Both the position numbers and the translations under genes were made by a program. The notes under the pieces are model-generated. The model did no database searches. It was not told the DNA's origin and saw only the letters and a program-made list of their open reading frames with translations. Shown in pieces: positions 1 through 8,254 of a DNA stretch of 29,221 bases (within the stretch, counting starts at the first letter, position 1; every line of letters starts with the position of its first letter). The stretch is from a virus: positions 1-29,221 of the IMG/VR virus record IMGVR_UViG_3300008266_000335, one strand, 5' to 3'.

Positions 1-91
1 GGATTGTTTGAGCCACTGCGCCAAAAAGTTTACCTCCCATCACGGCAATGGCAATGGCACAGAGTTCGGTAAATGATTGGTGTGGTGTCAT
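1..91 (-). CDS. Partial unknown gene at the left edge
   Basis: Thirty codons are visible before the window ends. The ATG overlaps the TGA of the upstream gene by four bases (ATGA), so it is probably translated by coupling. The visible N-terminus begins MTPHQSFTEL and continues with a mildly hydrophobic stretch (LCAIAIAVMGGKLFGAVA) that could be a membrane segment or an amphipathic helix. Its opening TPHQSFTEL resembles TPQQHFREL near the start of the gene just upstream, hinting at related N-termini. A holin or another late small protein would fit the position, but nothing decides it. Confidence 0.5.
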   Translation of the reverse strand, partial: MTPHQSFTELCAIAIAVMGGKLFGAVAQTI

Positions 92-411
92 GGTTCTTCT
101 GCTGGTGGTGCGGGCGCGGTATAGGTAAACGCCATGCCGTTGAAAGCGTATCCATCTGGCATGGTAACAATGACGCGCACTGTCTCACCTGCTTGCTCTA
201 GTGCGTGATTGAGCGCGTTGCCAAGTAAGGTATTTTCACTGAATCGCGCCATGGTAAGCGCAAGGTCAGTATTCAGCATTTCCAGCACGTTAGGCGATGA
301 CCAAAAAAGATGATAGCACTCATTGAGCGTCAAAGCATGGTGCAAAGTCGCTTTCAATCCCCGCAAGGTAAGCTCGCGGAAATGCTGTTGTGGTGTGAGA
401 GGTTCGATCAT
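88..411 (-). CDS. Unknown 107-aa late protein
   Basis: I do not recognise this family. The protein has an alpha-helical first half (LRGLKATLHHALTLNECYHL), a second half with beta character and a short Ala/Pro/Glu tail. No signal peptide or membrane helix is evident. It overlaps the lipoprotein gene upstream by four bases (ATGA at 408-411) and the next gene downstream in the same way, so it belongs to the same late operon. It lies in the CpG-normal left segment of the window together with the fibre and lipoprotein genes. A role in tail-tip assembly or lysis is possible from position only. Confidence 0.6.
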   Translation of the reverse strand: MIEPLTPQQHFRELTLRGLKATLHHALTLNECYHLFWSSPNVLEMLNTDLALTMARFSENTLLGNALNHALEQAGETVRVIVTMPDGYAFNGMAFTYTAPAPPAEEP

Positions 412-938
412 ATTAATTGAGTAATTTCTAAGTAACTTCCTGCATTTAATCCCGCTGTTTCAACTCCGGCAGGCACACGCGCGCCCCACATCACTTTGAC
501 ATCGCCGGATGCTGCTGGGGTCAAAATGACCTCCATTCGCGTGGATAAATTTTGTCCGTTTTGATTGACCATGTTTGTCAGTGCGGTGCTTGAGCTTGGA
601 GTGACCGTAGCATTCCCCCCGCTGTTGGTTAAGTGACCCACCACTTCGCTGCCAGTCGCAGTGATAGTTGAATGGTCTAATCGTGCCACCATACCCACAG
701 TGGCGGTGCTGTTCTTGGTCAGTGTGTGAACTACAATACGGTATGTTACGCCGCTGACAACGGGCAGAACAAGTGTATCATCCGCGACCAATGAGCCACT
801 TGTGCGCGTTGCGAGCGTTATGCGCGGTATAAAAGAGTAATCCCCATACTGCCCTGCGACGGTTATTTTCGAGACTCCGCAACTGGTGAGCCCAATTACT
901 AAAATGATTGCAATTAGTAGTTTGTTAGTAGTTTTCAT
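408..938 (-). CDS. Predicted phage lipoprotein with a beta-rich domain
   Basis: I place the start at the ATG at 938, giving 176 aa that begin MKTTNKLLIAIILVIGLTSC. This is a standard lipoprotein signal: a basic N-terminus, a hydrophobic core of about 14 residues and the lipobox L-T-S-C, with Cys20 as the predicted lipidated residue. A longer reading from 1016 would overlap the fibre gene and bury the signal. The mature part is rich in Thr, Val and Gly with alternating hydrophobics, like a beta-sandwich of the kind seen in fibre or adhesin domains. The start lies five bases after the fibre stop codon, and its leader (AAATAACACC before ATG) lacks a Shine-Dalgarno. Phage lipoproteins can block receptors against superinfection; here that is only an inference. 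Confidence 0.7.
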   Translation of the reverse strand: MKTTNKLLIAIILVIGLTSCGVSKITVAGQYGDYSFIPRITLATRTSGSLVADDTLVLPVVSGVTYRIVVHTLTKNSTATVGMVARLDHSTITATGSEVVGHLTNSGGNATVTPSSSTALTNMVNQNGQNLSTRMEVILTPAASGDVKVMWGARVPAGVETAGLNAGSYLEITQLI

Positions 939-942
939 GGTG

Positions 943-2202
943 TTATTTATACATGATTCCGTAAACCCATAGGTTGCTGCTGGAGACGGCTCCGCTGACT
1001 GCGAGCGCAAGACCATTTCCGCGACGACTAAACGACACGGTCAACCCAGACGGAAGTTCTGCTGCGGTCATCGCTAGTCCTGTGAGCGGGTCGATGATGC
1101 GAAATGATGATGTGCCACCTGTGCTAGCTGACAGGATTGTGAAATAATTGTAATTTTGGCAATAAATAGAGACATTGGCGTGATTGGCTCCTGCATCGTC
1201 GTGAGTAACAACAATTTGCGTGCCAGTCATAACTGCGCTGGCGATTCCCACCGCCGATGATGCCGCCCAAGTCGATCCGTTAAAGGTTAGTATGCCTGCT
1301 GAGTTTAGACCGCTGAGATTGATGTCTGCGAACGTCGTGCCTACCGATGATCCAACGATCAATCCACGTGCCGCATACGCCTCATCTGGAACCACAATGA
1401 GAGTGCCTACTTTTGTGGCAGTTTGGCTATAATTTATCCGCACATTGTAACCCGATTGTGATACACTGGCGATATTGTATGGCTCATGCGTTGCGTCGTT
1501 TAGCATCGCCCACGTTCCAGCGGTGTTGCGGAGCACGCAGAACAATTCAAAACCAGCCGCACGATCTAGCCCTAGTGCCGTGCGTGTCGCCAGTGCCGCG
1601 CCAGTGCCGAAACTCATGCCTGTGTCGATGACAGGGCTTGTGATGGTCTTGTTTGTTAGAGTGACTGTGTTGGTCGCCGTAACCGTAATGTCACTCGTAA
1701 GCGCAACTGTGCCGCTAGCGTCTGGAAGAGTCCATGTGCGGGCGGCTGTCGTCGTTGGATACACTAAATTGACTTGGTGGACACTGAATCCTGTGATTGA
1801 GCCAGCACTTAAAGATCCGCCTTCGTTAGTTGAGAATGTGGTTGCTGCCACAATATCTCCCGAGCCGTTTCTTTTGACGATAGTGTCAGGGTCGGGGGAT
1901 GCGGTAGCCGCCGTCACGTCATCATTCGGAAACGTGGTGCGCGTATCAATGCCGCTGCGTGATAGTGAGCCGACATTGCTGCCGTTCGCGTATAGCACTT
2001 GCCCTGTCGTGAAGTTCGTCGTCGTCGCGCCTGTCACGCTGTTTGGACCGGTGGGTCCAGTAGGACCGGTGGGTCCAGTAGGACCGGTGGGTCCAGTAGG
2101 ACCGGTGTTGATCTGCACAATGGCAGGTGATCCAGTTGCTTGCAACTCCACAAGAGATGGGTTGGCACTGGCAACTCTGATTTCTACTGTGGACAGACTC
2201 AT
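943..2202 (-). CDS. Tail fibre with a collagen-like repeat
   Basis: This 419-aa protein has a short N-terminal attachment region (1-32), a collagen-like Gly-Pro-Thr repeat of about seven triplets (33-53), a beta-rich shaft full of Thr/Ser/Gly, and a C-terminal domain ending in LWVYGIMYK. The shaft includes TWTLPDASGTVALTSDI followed by TVTLTNKTITSP, motifs I know from many phage fibre shafts. Collagen triplets in phage fibres form trimeric stalks, so a trimeric receptor-binding or appendage fibre is likely. The ATG overlaps the preceding gene's stop by four bases. Codon and CpG use differ sharply from all genes to the right (see findings), a sign of recent exchange. Confidence 0.85.
   Translation of the reverse strand: MSLSTVEIRVASANPSLVELQATGSPAIVQINTGPTGPTGPTGPTGPTGPTGPNSVTGATTTNFTTGQVLYANGSNVGSLSRSGIDTRTTFPNDDVTAATASPDPDTIVKRNGSGDIVAATTFSTNEGGSLSAGSITGFSVHQVNLVYPTTTAARTWTLPDASGTVALTSDITVTATNTVTLTNKTITSPVIDTGMSFGTGAALATRTALGLDRAAGFELFCVLRNTAGTWAMLNDATHEPYNIASVSQSGYNVRINYSQTATKVGTLIVVPDEAYAARGLIVGSSVGTTFADINLSGLNSAGILTFNGSTWAASSAVGIASAVMTGTQIVVTHDDAGANHANVSIYCQNYNYFTILSASTGGTSSFRIIDPLTGLAMTAAELPSGLTVSFSRRGNGLALAVSGAVSSSNLWVYGIMYK
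2045..2107. repeat. 18-bp tandem repeat encoding Gly-Pro-Thr triplets
   Basis: Three and a half perfect copies of an 18-bp unit (ggaccggtgggtccagta) start at 2045, 2063, 2081 and 2099. Each unit encodes two collagen triplets on the minus strand. Exact copies at the DNA level imply recent expansion or contraction, which would change the fibre stalk length. Confidence 0.9.
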
Positions 2203-2525
2203 GGGGTGTTTTTCTTTCTCAGTTTGGTTGTGCCATAGCCAATCACGATTGGTGCATTGGATCCCTCAGTGATCTGGATGTCCCACCCATAAATCCCTGC
2301 AGCAACATCTGCTGTGTTGACAGACACCACCACCACACCATTTGCCGGTGTGGGGATTGTGGGTGCCAGATCCAGTGCCACTGCTGCTGTTGGATTGGTC
2401 TTGATGACACCGGCAGCAGTGTAGCCAGTCAGGTCAAAGGGGGTGCCGTCTGACTGCAAACAGGTCAAGGACATGGAGATGTCCTCCCCCACCCAAAACT
2501 CAAAATCTGCTCCTGTATATGCCAT
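2199..2525 (-). CDS. Small beta-rich baseplate or fibre-adaptor protein
   Basis: The protein is 108 aa from the ATG at 2525. A GTG at 2534 would add three residues and overlap the upstream stop as GTGA, so the start is uncertain. The sequence reads as alternating strands with GEDISMSLTC, the motif FDLTGYTAAGVIK and the end IGYGTTKLRKK. This pattern matches small Ig-like or BppU N-terminal-like domains found next to phage fibres, where they anchor the fibre to the baseplate. The family call is from memory of the pattern and is moderate. It is the first gene on the CpG-depleted side of the composition break at about 2.2 kb. Confidence 0.65.
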   Translation of the reverse strand: MAYTGADFEFWVGEDISMSLTCLQSDGTPFDLTGYTAAGVIKTNPTAAVALDLAPTIPTPANGVVVVSVNTADVAAGIYGWDIQITEGSNAPIVIGYGTTKLRKKNTP

Positions 2526-2530
2526 GCGCT

Positions 2531-3223
2531 TCACCCTAAGGATTTTGGTTGAGATTGCAAGAATTTATTGAGTTTTTGCATGGAGATTGTGACCCCCTCT
2601 GGTGTGCGGGGGGCATTGCCAAAAGTGCAAACAGAAAACTTTTGGCAGTCATCTGGGTGGAAAACCTTTGGCACTGCCGTGAATGCTCCACCGGTGGGGG
2701 TGAAGTTGTGCATTTTGTGGGGCAGACCCAACTCACACACTGCCCCCCAGATGGCAAGGTCCTCTGGCACATCATCAACATTCTCCCCATCTGAAAGTGC
2801 AATATAGACCTCCACGGCAGCTGCCATGGTCAGACTGTAGCAGCACCCAAATGCCTCACGCCTGTTGACCTCCAGCGAGCAAACACCGGTGGAGATTTCC
2901 AAAAAGGGTGATGCATCAAGGATGATGGTGTCACAATCCAGTTTGACTGCAAGTTTTGACCGGCAGAGGATCATGGCATGGATCATTGACCTCACAATCC
3001 CCACTGCACACTCAGTGCCATTGAGGTTGCCATTGCGGTCAAAAGTGGTGAGGATGTGATGCCCTCCATTTTCTTGGATCCATGTGACCATGTGCCTTGG
3101 CAGTGGTGCGTGTGAGTCATCAAACACATATGGCACCAGACCGGCAGCAATGGCACCCTTGATGCACTCCCTCAGTGGCAGGGCATCCCCAGAAAAACAG
3201 AAAATACAAGCAGGTGTTTTCAT
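2531..3223 (-). CDS. Glycosyltransferase-like protein in the tail module
   Basis: The protein has 230 aa. It starts with a Rossmann-like strand and helix (CIFCFSGDALPLRECIKGA), then FDD at 34-36, then VKLDCDTIIL at 93-102. Its D96-C-D98 is a DxD motif after a hydrophobic strand, the metal and nucleotide-sugar site of GT-A fold glycosyltransferases. A later GGAF (about 173) also fits a GT-A core. The gene is coupled by four-base overlaps to a tail protein on one side and a baseplate-like protein on the other. It may glycosylate tail proteins or modify a host surface sugar. The fold call is mine; donor and acceptor cannot be read. Cysteines are more frequent than in its neighbours. Confidence 0.6.
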   Translation of the reverse strand: MKTPACIFCFSGDALPLRECIKGAIAAGLVPYVFDDSHAPLPRHMVTWIQENGGHHILTTFDRNGNLNGTECAVGIVRSMIHAMILCRSKLAVKLDCDTIILDASPFLEISTGVCSLEVNRREAFGCCYSLTMAAAVEVYIALSDGENVDDVPEDLAIWGAVCELGLPHKMHNFTPTGGAFTAVPKVFHPDDCQKFSVCTFGNAPRTPEGVTISMQKLNKFLQSQPKSLG

Positions 3224-4140
3224 CTGTAGAGTATGGCACCATTGACAAATTGGGTGATGATGCCCCCGCCATCTGAGTGTGCAATGGGGACCACCTCCAG
3301 AGTGGCAGAGTTTGCTGGGAGTGCTGTGGCAAAATAGGGACCTCTGGCAGTGGAGAAAGCACCCCCAGACAGCACAATCTCCACATACACAAAACCCTCT
3401 TTTGGCATCCTGCCCAGCAGGGACACCAACATCACAAAAGATGCACCATCATTGTAGGTGGTGGCACCGTAGGCAGTGGAGTCATATGTGTTGGTGGGAT
3501 CTCTGCCATTGCTGGCAGCAGTTGCCACCACATCAATGCCATCATCAATCTCACCAGTGGTGCTGTTGATGGTCCACCCTGTGTTGGTCCATGTGTCAAA
3601 GGTTGCTTCTGTGTAAATGCCATCTTGAGCAGTGCCGGTGGTGATCTCAACCAGCACAGTGGAAGCAGTTGCACCCCCCTCAAAGGTGGTGGTGAGTGTG
3701 AAGGGTGTGCCTCCATTGTAGGTGTCCTCCCCAAAAGTGGTTGAGGAGAAGGTGCCAACTGGGGCAATTGTGTAGGAGGATGAAAAGGTGGCAATGACAT
3801 CACTGCCAATCACAATTTCTGCAGTGTTGGCAGCATCATCCCCAATGATCTCATTGCCAAAGTTGTCCACCCAAGTCTCTGTGCCGGTTCGCTCAAAGTA
3901 GCCAATGGGGGCAGCAGTGCCAGAGAGGGTGCCGGTGGTTCCCATTGACTCACCACTGCCCCCCACAAAGAACAGACCACCGGTGTTGACCATCCTGAGT
4001 CTTGGACCATTGCCAATGTTGGACAGCAGTGTCTCACCCAGACGCACTGTGGCAGTGGTGCCAGCAGAAAGGTCCACCACTGTCCCTGCTGCCACCAGCA
4101 GGTTGCCTTGGTTGTCAATAGATACATCAAACTGGTTCAT
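3220..4140 (-). CDS. Beta-rich tail protein with two internal repeats
   Basis: This is a 306-aa Thr/Gly/Ser-rich protein without a signal peptide. Two segments repeat: about 133-166 (STTFGEDTYNGG, then VLVEI) and about 221-255 (STAYGATTYNDG, then VYVEI). Both follow S-T-x-x-G-x-x-T-Y-N-x-G-x-x-F and end in V-x-V-E-I, consistent with two copies of a small beta domain. Its place directly after the tail hub gene and before the fibre end suggests a tail-tip, baseplate or receptor-binding component. The start is the ATG overlapping the upstream stop (ATGA at 4137-4140). The exact function is unknown. Confidence 0.65.
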   Translation of the reverse strand: MNQFDVSIDNQGNLLVAAGTVVDLSAGTTATVRLGETLLSNIGNGPRLRMVNTGGLFFVGGSGESMGTTGTLSGTAAPIGYFERTGTETWVDNFGNEIIGDDAANTAEIVIGSDVIATFSSSYTIAPVGTFSSTTFGEDTYNGGTPFTLTTTFEGGATASTVLVEITTGTAQDGIYTEATFDTWTNTGWTINSTTGEIDDGIDVVATAASNGRDPTNTYDSTAYGATTYNDGASFVMLVSLLGRMPKEGFVYVEIVLSGGAFSTARGPYFATALPANSATLEVVPIAHSDGGGIITQFVNGAILYR

Positions 4141-6080
4141 GTGAAAACGATGTTGTCTTGTGGGGTTTTGCGGATCCGGTCTGTGAGAGTGCGATAATCA
4201 ACCCTTGCTGGGGTGCCAAGGTTGATGGTGGTCTGCCCAGTGAAAAGATTGAGAGACTCACCAGCAACCATTGCACCCATGGTGGCATGTGCGGTCAAGG
4301 ATCCAATCACATTGATTTTCTTGCCACTATAACGCACGGCACCGGCAGTGTCCTCCGTGGTGGTGATTTGTCCCTCATAGACCACAAAACTCTGGGCAGC
4401 AAGTAGGTTGGCAGCAAGGTCCACCGGTGGTGCAAGAAAGTTGTAATCTGCGGCACGATATAGAGGGTGACCCTGCAGTTGGTAAGTCTGCCCACTTGCT
4501 GGTTTTTGGGCAGTTGACCATGTGCTGGTCAGTGTTGCTGCCCTTGTGCTGCCATCATAAGCAGTGATGGTGTCAGTGAAGGATGCCCCACCAGTGACTT
4601 TCCATGACACCGTCAACCCAACATAAAAATCATCCACAGAACTGGCAGCAGTTGCCAGCACGATGGTGGTGGTGTTGCTGCCAGTGCGAGCAGTGCCGGT
4701 CCAATGGTAGGAAAGGGGTGCAAGGTAGCCAGTGGCATTCAATGCCCCAGTGTAAAGGTTGGCAGTCTGTGCTGCCGTGCGGGTGCCTCTAAAACCAGTT
4801 TGTGCCAATGCAATTGCTACTGTTGAGTACCATGCCGGAGGATTGAACACATCAGTGGAGATGTAGCCACCTGCGGCATTGTAGTAGTTGATTTGAGACA
4901 CCCATGTGTCATAGTATGTGCCACTGAGGGTCACAGGAATCAGTCCATACTCCTCCACTGCCCAGTCTGGCACATTCTCTGCGATGGTGTAGAACATGCC
5001 GGTGGGATCCACTGGATCACCTTCTGCATTGCTCAGTGTGCTTGCAGCAACCACAAAAGAGGATGACTGTGTGGGCAGATTGGCAATCTGGGCAGCATAC
5101 GTCCAAGAGTATGCACTGAGAGATGCACCAACAGTGGTGATGCCCAATGCCCTTGCAGCATCAAACTGCCGGTCTGCTGCAACTGCAAATGCACCCAGAC
5201 TGGAGGCACTGCGGATGGTTGCCCTCTCAAACAAGTCATTTGGCAGAAAGGTGTCCAACTCCGGACCACCCATGGTGATCACTTGGATCTTGCCAGTTGC
5301 CGGTGTGCCACTGCTCTGGGTTTGGTATGTTGTGCGTCCAAGGGTGTCACGTTCCACATATGGCAGCACAACTTGATTGACCTTGAGATCAAACACAGGG
5401 TTGATGCTCATGGCATCAATGGGGGATGTGCCAACAGTCAAATCAACACCGGTGGCAACTCCTCTGCGGGTCACATGCAGAGTGGGTGTGGCAGTTGAAT
5501 AGTCAAAGTAGGTCATCACATCCGGCACAATCCGCACCAACTCAGTCAAGACCCCTGCACAGGATGCTTGGTTGAGTGTGATTCTTGGCAGGTCAAAAAA
5601 CGTGGCAACTGTGGACCCCCCAGCAATGTTTGCCATTGGTGCGCCCAAGGTGACTGAGGTGTTGATGGCAGTCTGGATGGCAGTGGTGAGACTGACCCCA
5701 GCACCGGCAGTGCCAAAAACCCCAGTCAAACGGTCTGCAGTGGATCCACCACTGTCTGTTTGGGGGGTCATGTAGGCAATCCGGTCCAACCACCACCATG
5801 GACCACTCACTGTGATGCTGAGATCACTGGTGTTCTGGGTCTTGATGTCAGTGACGGTGCCGGTGAAGAATAGTATGCCGGATCTGTAGAGTTTGATGGT
5901 CTGCCCCAACTCCGGTGGGGTGTAGGTTGCCAGTGATTGTGTGGTCACATTGACCACCAGTTCATCCACCCCCACTGACTGGAAGGTCAACTCAGCATTG
6001 GACACCTGCCGATGCTCCATGGTTTGAACAGTGGCATCCCACGCTTTTCCTGCCTCACCTGCTATTGTCCACACTGGCAT
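4137..6080 (-). CDS. Tail hub / baseplate protein (gpD or gp27-like)
   Basis: This protein of 647 aa follows the tape-measure gene, where the distal tail and hub genes of long-tailed phages lie. The N-terminal third has the strand-rich pattern of hub domains, with GQTIKLYRSGILFFTGTVTD at about 59-78, which matches the usual G-x-x-V-x-L-x-x-x-x-x-x-F-x-G-x-V phrase. A second hub-like phrase is PDVMTYFDYS followed by TLHVTRRG, near 186-207. The remainder is Thr/Ser/Tyr-rich beta sequence, probably extra surface domains. The product would close the tail tube and hold the tip proteins. No lysozyme motif is visible. The start ATG at 6080 lies one base past the tape-measure stop. Confidence 0.7.
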   Translation of the reverse strand: MPVWTIAGEAGKAWDATVQTMEHRQVSNAELTFQSVGVDELVVNVTTQSLATYTPPELGQTIKLYRSGILFFTGTVTDIKTQNTSDLSITVSGPWWWLDRIAYMTPQTDSGGSTADRLTGVFGTAGAGVSLTTAIQTAINTSVTLGAPMANIAGGSTVATFFDLPRITLNQASCAGVLTELVRIVPDVMTYFDYSTATPTLHVTRRGVATGVDLTVGTSPIDAMSINPVFDLKVNQVVLPYVERDTLGRTTYQTQSSGTPATGKIQVITMGGPELDTFLPNDLFERATIRSASSLGAFAVAADRQFDAARALGITTVGASLSAYSWTYAAQIANLPTQSSSFVVAASTLSNAEGDPVDPTGMFYTIAENVPDWAVEEYGLIPVTLSGTYYDTWVSQINYYNAAGGYISTDVFNPPAWYSTVAIALAQTGFRGTRTAAQTANLYTGALNATGYLAPLSYHWTGTARTGSNTTTIVLATAASSVDDFYVGLTVSWKVTGGASFTDTITAYDGSTRAATLTSTWSTAQKPASGQTYQLQGHPLYRAADYNFLAPPVDLAANLLAAQSFVVYEGQITTTEDTAGAVRYSGKKINVIGSLTAHATMGAMVAGESLNLFTGQTTINLGTPARVDYRTLTDRIRKTPQDNIVFT

Positions 6081-6081
6081 A

Positions 6082-7506
6082 CTATTTGATGTTTTGGATC
6101 CTCACCTGCAACCCTTTGATCTCCTGACTCATTGCACTCATCTTGAGTGCCATCTGATTGTTCACATCAATCAAGGACCTCACGGTGTTAAGTGATTCCG
6201 TTTGACCTGTTTTGAGAGAGTTGAGAAGAAAGTTGAGGTTCTGGGAGATCTTGATTTGATCCTGTGCAGTGATCTGCCCATCTGCTGCCATCTGTGCAAT
6301 CTCTGCTTTTGCTTGTTGCTGCAGTGGGGTGATGGCATCAACCTTGGCAATCTGCTCTGTGATCTCCTTGGCATCAGTGGTGATCTGGTTGGCAGCAGCA
6401 GTCAGGTCTTGTGTCCTCTTGGACAGATCTGCTTTCTGGGTGATTTCTGAGATGGTTGCTTCAATCTGTTGCACATTGGCATCACGTTCAGCCTCTGCCA
6501 CCACCAAGGCATTGTTGATCTTCTCAATCCGGTCTGGGGTTGAGTTAATGATCCTGTAAATGTTGGCAATCTGGGCAGCAACCTTCTCCTTGTCTGCTTC
6601 TGATGTCTGTGTCTCAAGTGATTTGAACCCTTCACCCTGATCCCCACTGCGGATGGCAGATGCATCTCTTGCTCTGTTGCGGTTCAGTTCAGCAAAAACC
6701 TCTTGCTGCTTTGCCTCCAGTTTTGCCAAGGATGCCTGTGCCAGCACTGCCTCAAACTCAAGTTGGGATTTTTGCTCTTTGAGTGCTTGCAGTTTTTTCT
6801 CCTCATTCTCAATCTTTGATTGCTGGGCAGCAATGGCAGCTGTGGTTGCTGCTGCTGCTGCTTGGTCCCTCAATGCCTGTAGTGCCTTCTCCTCATCCAC
6901 CACCAGACCAATGGTTTTGAGGTATTTGACAGAGGCAACCTCCAATGCAAGGTTGGATTCAATCAGTTTGGCATTTGTCTCTGCTTGCAGGTTGCGGTTC
7001 TCTGCCAGTGTTGCTTCTGCAGTTCTGACTGCATCTGCTCTGTCTTTGGTTCTGTCCAGTGCAGCATTGTAGCGGTCAACAGCATTCTTGGCATCATCAG
7101 CAAATGCCTCCTTGAGTTTGCCAGACATATCACCAATCTTGTCAGTGACATCCTCAGTTTGGTGCCATAAGTCATAAAATGCCTCACCCAGTTTTTTGCC
7201 CAGTCCAACACCCACAGCAAGTGCGGCACCAAGGATCCCCATGTTGCCAGCAACAGTCAGCAATGCCTCACCAAATTGGGAGGCAGCACTGTCCCCAAGA
7301 TCTATGCTGCTGGTCATTGACTGCACCTGCCCACCAGTCATGCTGGCAGCTTTTCCCATCTTGGTGGTGCTGGTGGTGACAGTGTCTGTGGCAGTGACAG
7401 ACTTGTTGGTGGCAGTGGTCAGACTCTCAACAGCAGCAGTTGTCTGCTTGGCACCGGTGGTGTCAGCAGTTGTCTTGATGTTGATGTCTACTTTTTTAGC
7501 TGCCAT
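6082..7506 (-). CDS. Tail tape-measure protein
   Basis: The product is 474 aa from the ATG at 7506. A TTG at 7515 would add three residues. The N-terminus is Thr/Lys-rich; a hydrophobic stretch follows at about 82-105 (LLTVAGNMGILGAALAVGVG). Nearly all of the rest is predicted coiled coil rich in Ala, Glu, Gln and Lys. This profile and the position between the tube and hub genes mark a tape measure, which sets tail length. At roughly 0.15 nm per residue it predicts a tail of about 70 nm, short for a siphovirus. No peptidase domain is visible. The gene overlaps the upstream one by about ten bases. Confidence 0.85.
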   Translation of the reverse strand: MAAKKVDINIKTTADTTGAKQTTAAVESLTTATNKSVTATDTVTTSTTKMGKAASMTGGQVQSMTSSIDLGDSAASQFGEALLTVAGNMGILGAALAVGVGLGKKLGEAFYDLWHQTEDVTDKIGDMSGKLKEAFADDAKNAVDRYNAALDRTKDRADAVRTAEATLAENRNLQAETNAKLIESNLALEVASVKYLKTIGLVVDEEKALQALRDQAAAAATTAAIAAQQSKIENEEKKLQALKEQKSQLEFEAVLAQASLAKLEAKQQEVFAELNRNRARDASAIRSGDQGEGFKSLETQTSEADKEKVAAQIANIYRIINSTPDRIEKINNALVVAEAERDANVQQIEATISEITQKADLSKRTQDLTAAANQITTDAKEITEQIAKVDAITPLQQQAKAEIAQMAADGQITAQDQIKISQNLNFLLNSLKTGQTESLNTVRSLIDVNNQMALKMSAMSQEIKGLQVRIQNIK

Positions 7507-8245
7507 ATTTGCCAAGGATTGTGACGTTGTGGGTGATGGTCACCCCCTGCTGTGAGAGATCCACCAATGCACTCACATCATTCAGAGTGACAGCATTGGA
7601 GATGGTTGGGGCAACACCGGCAGTGGTGTTGGCACTGGTGGCACCGGTGATGGTGGGGTTGGGGGATCCATTGGTGGTGACCAATGCCAGTGTGCCGTCA
7701 TTGGCAGCCGCATTGCGCTTGGTGATGATCACGGTGGACCCAGAACTGCTTGCCATGTTGGACACAGAGAATGCGGTGTTGGCATTCAGTGATGCTGCAA
7801 TCTTGGGTGCATAAAGGGTGGGAGTGTCCCCACTCAACACTGCAGTAGATCCACTGGCATTGCCATCAGCAGCAGTCAATGCCCAGTTGATGTTGCCATC
7901 AATGCTGGCATTTCCTGCACAGGTCAGTGTCTCAACTTGTCTGGTGCCATCTGCCGTGAGTCTGCCCAGTGTGGCAGTCATATCAAGTTGGTTGAGCAGA
8001 CCTTGTGGAGTGTTCAACAAGTAAGTCTCAGCCTCTGCGATGGTGGAGAAGGTCAGCACAGAGGAGAAGGTCACAGTGGTTGCTGCTCCTCCCCTGTAGA
8101 ACTGCACAAACTCTGCTGCCTCAATGTATTGAGATTGCTGAAAGTTTGCCTGTGACCCAATCCTCAAGTTGGACGTTTCACTCCTCTGCCCATCGCCACC
8201 AGCAAGGACAAAGAGAACAGATCCGCGATGAATGGAAACATACAT
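7496..8245 (-). CDS. Tail protein with a phage tail repeat-type beta domain
   Basis: The protein has 249 aa. The first third contains FVQFYRGGAATTVTFS and AEAETYLLN, a phrase I know from small tail-associated proteins (R-G-x then a beta pair, then A-E-x-F-L). The second half includes DTPTLYAPKIAASLNANT, a short VIIT strand, AAANDGTLALV and ATSANTTAG. This matches a beta domain often found at the C-terminus of phage major tail proteins. It occupies the slot between tube and tape measure where most siphoviruses carry the two frameshifted tail assembly chaperones, which are not seen here. It is probably structural (tube decoration or tail completion). Confidence 0.6.
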   Translation of the reverse strand: MYVSIHRGSVLFVLAGGDGQRSETSNLRIGSQANFQQSQYIEAAEFVQFYRGGAATTVTFSSVLTFSTIAEAETYLLNTPQGLLNQLDMTATLGRLTADGTRQVETLTCAGNASIDGNINWALTAADGNASGSTAVLSGDTPTLYAPKIAASLNANTAFSVSNMASSSGSTVIITKRNAAANDGTLALVTTNGSPNPTITGATSANTTAGVAPTISNAVTLNDVSALVDLSQQGVTITHNVTILGKYGS

Positions 8246-8254
8246 ATTGAGGTG

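Noticed and set aside
1475-2272. 265-codon plus-strand open frame opposite the fibre gene
   Set aside because: It is a mirror of the fibre coding strand, including the Gly-Pro-Val shadow of the collagen repeat, and crosses a gene boundary.
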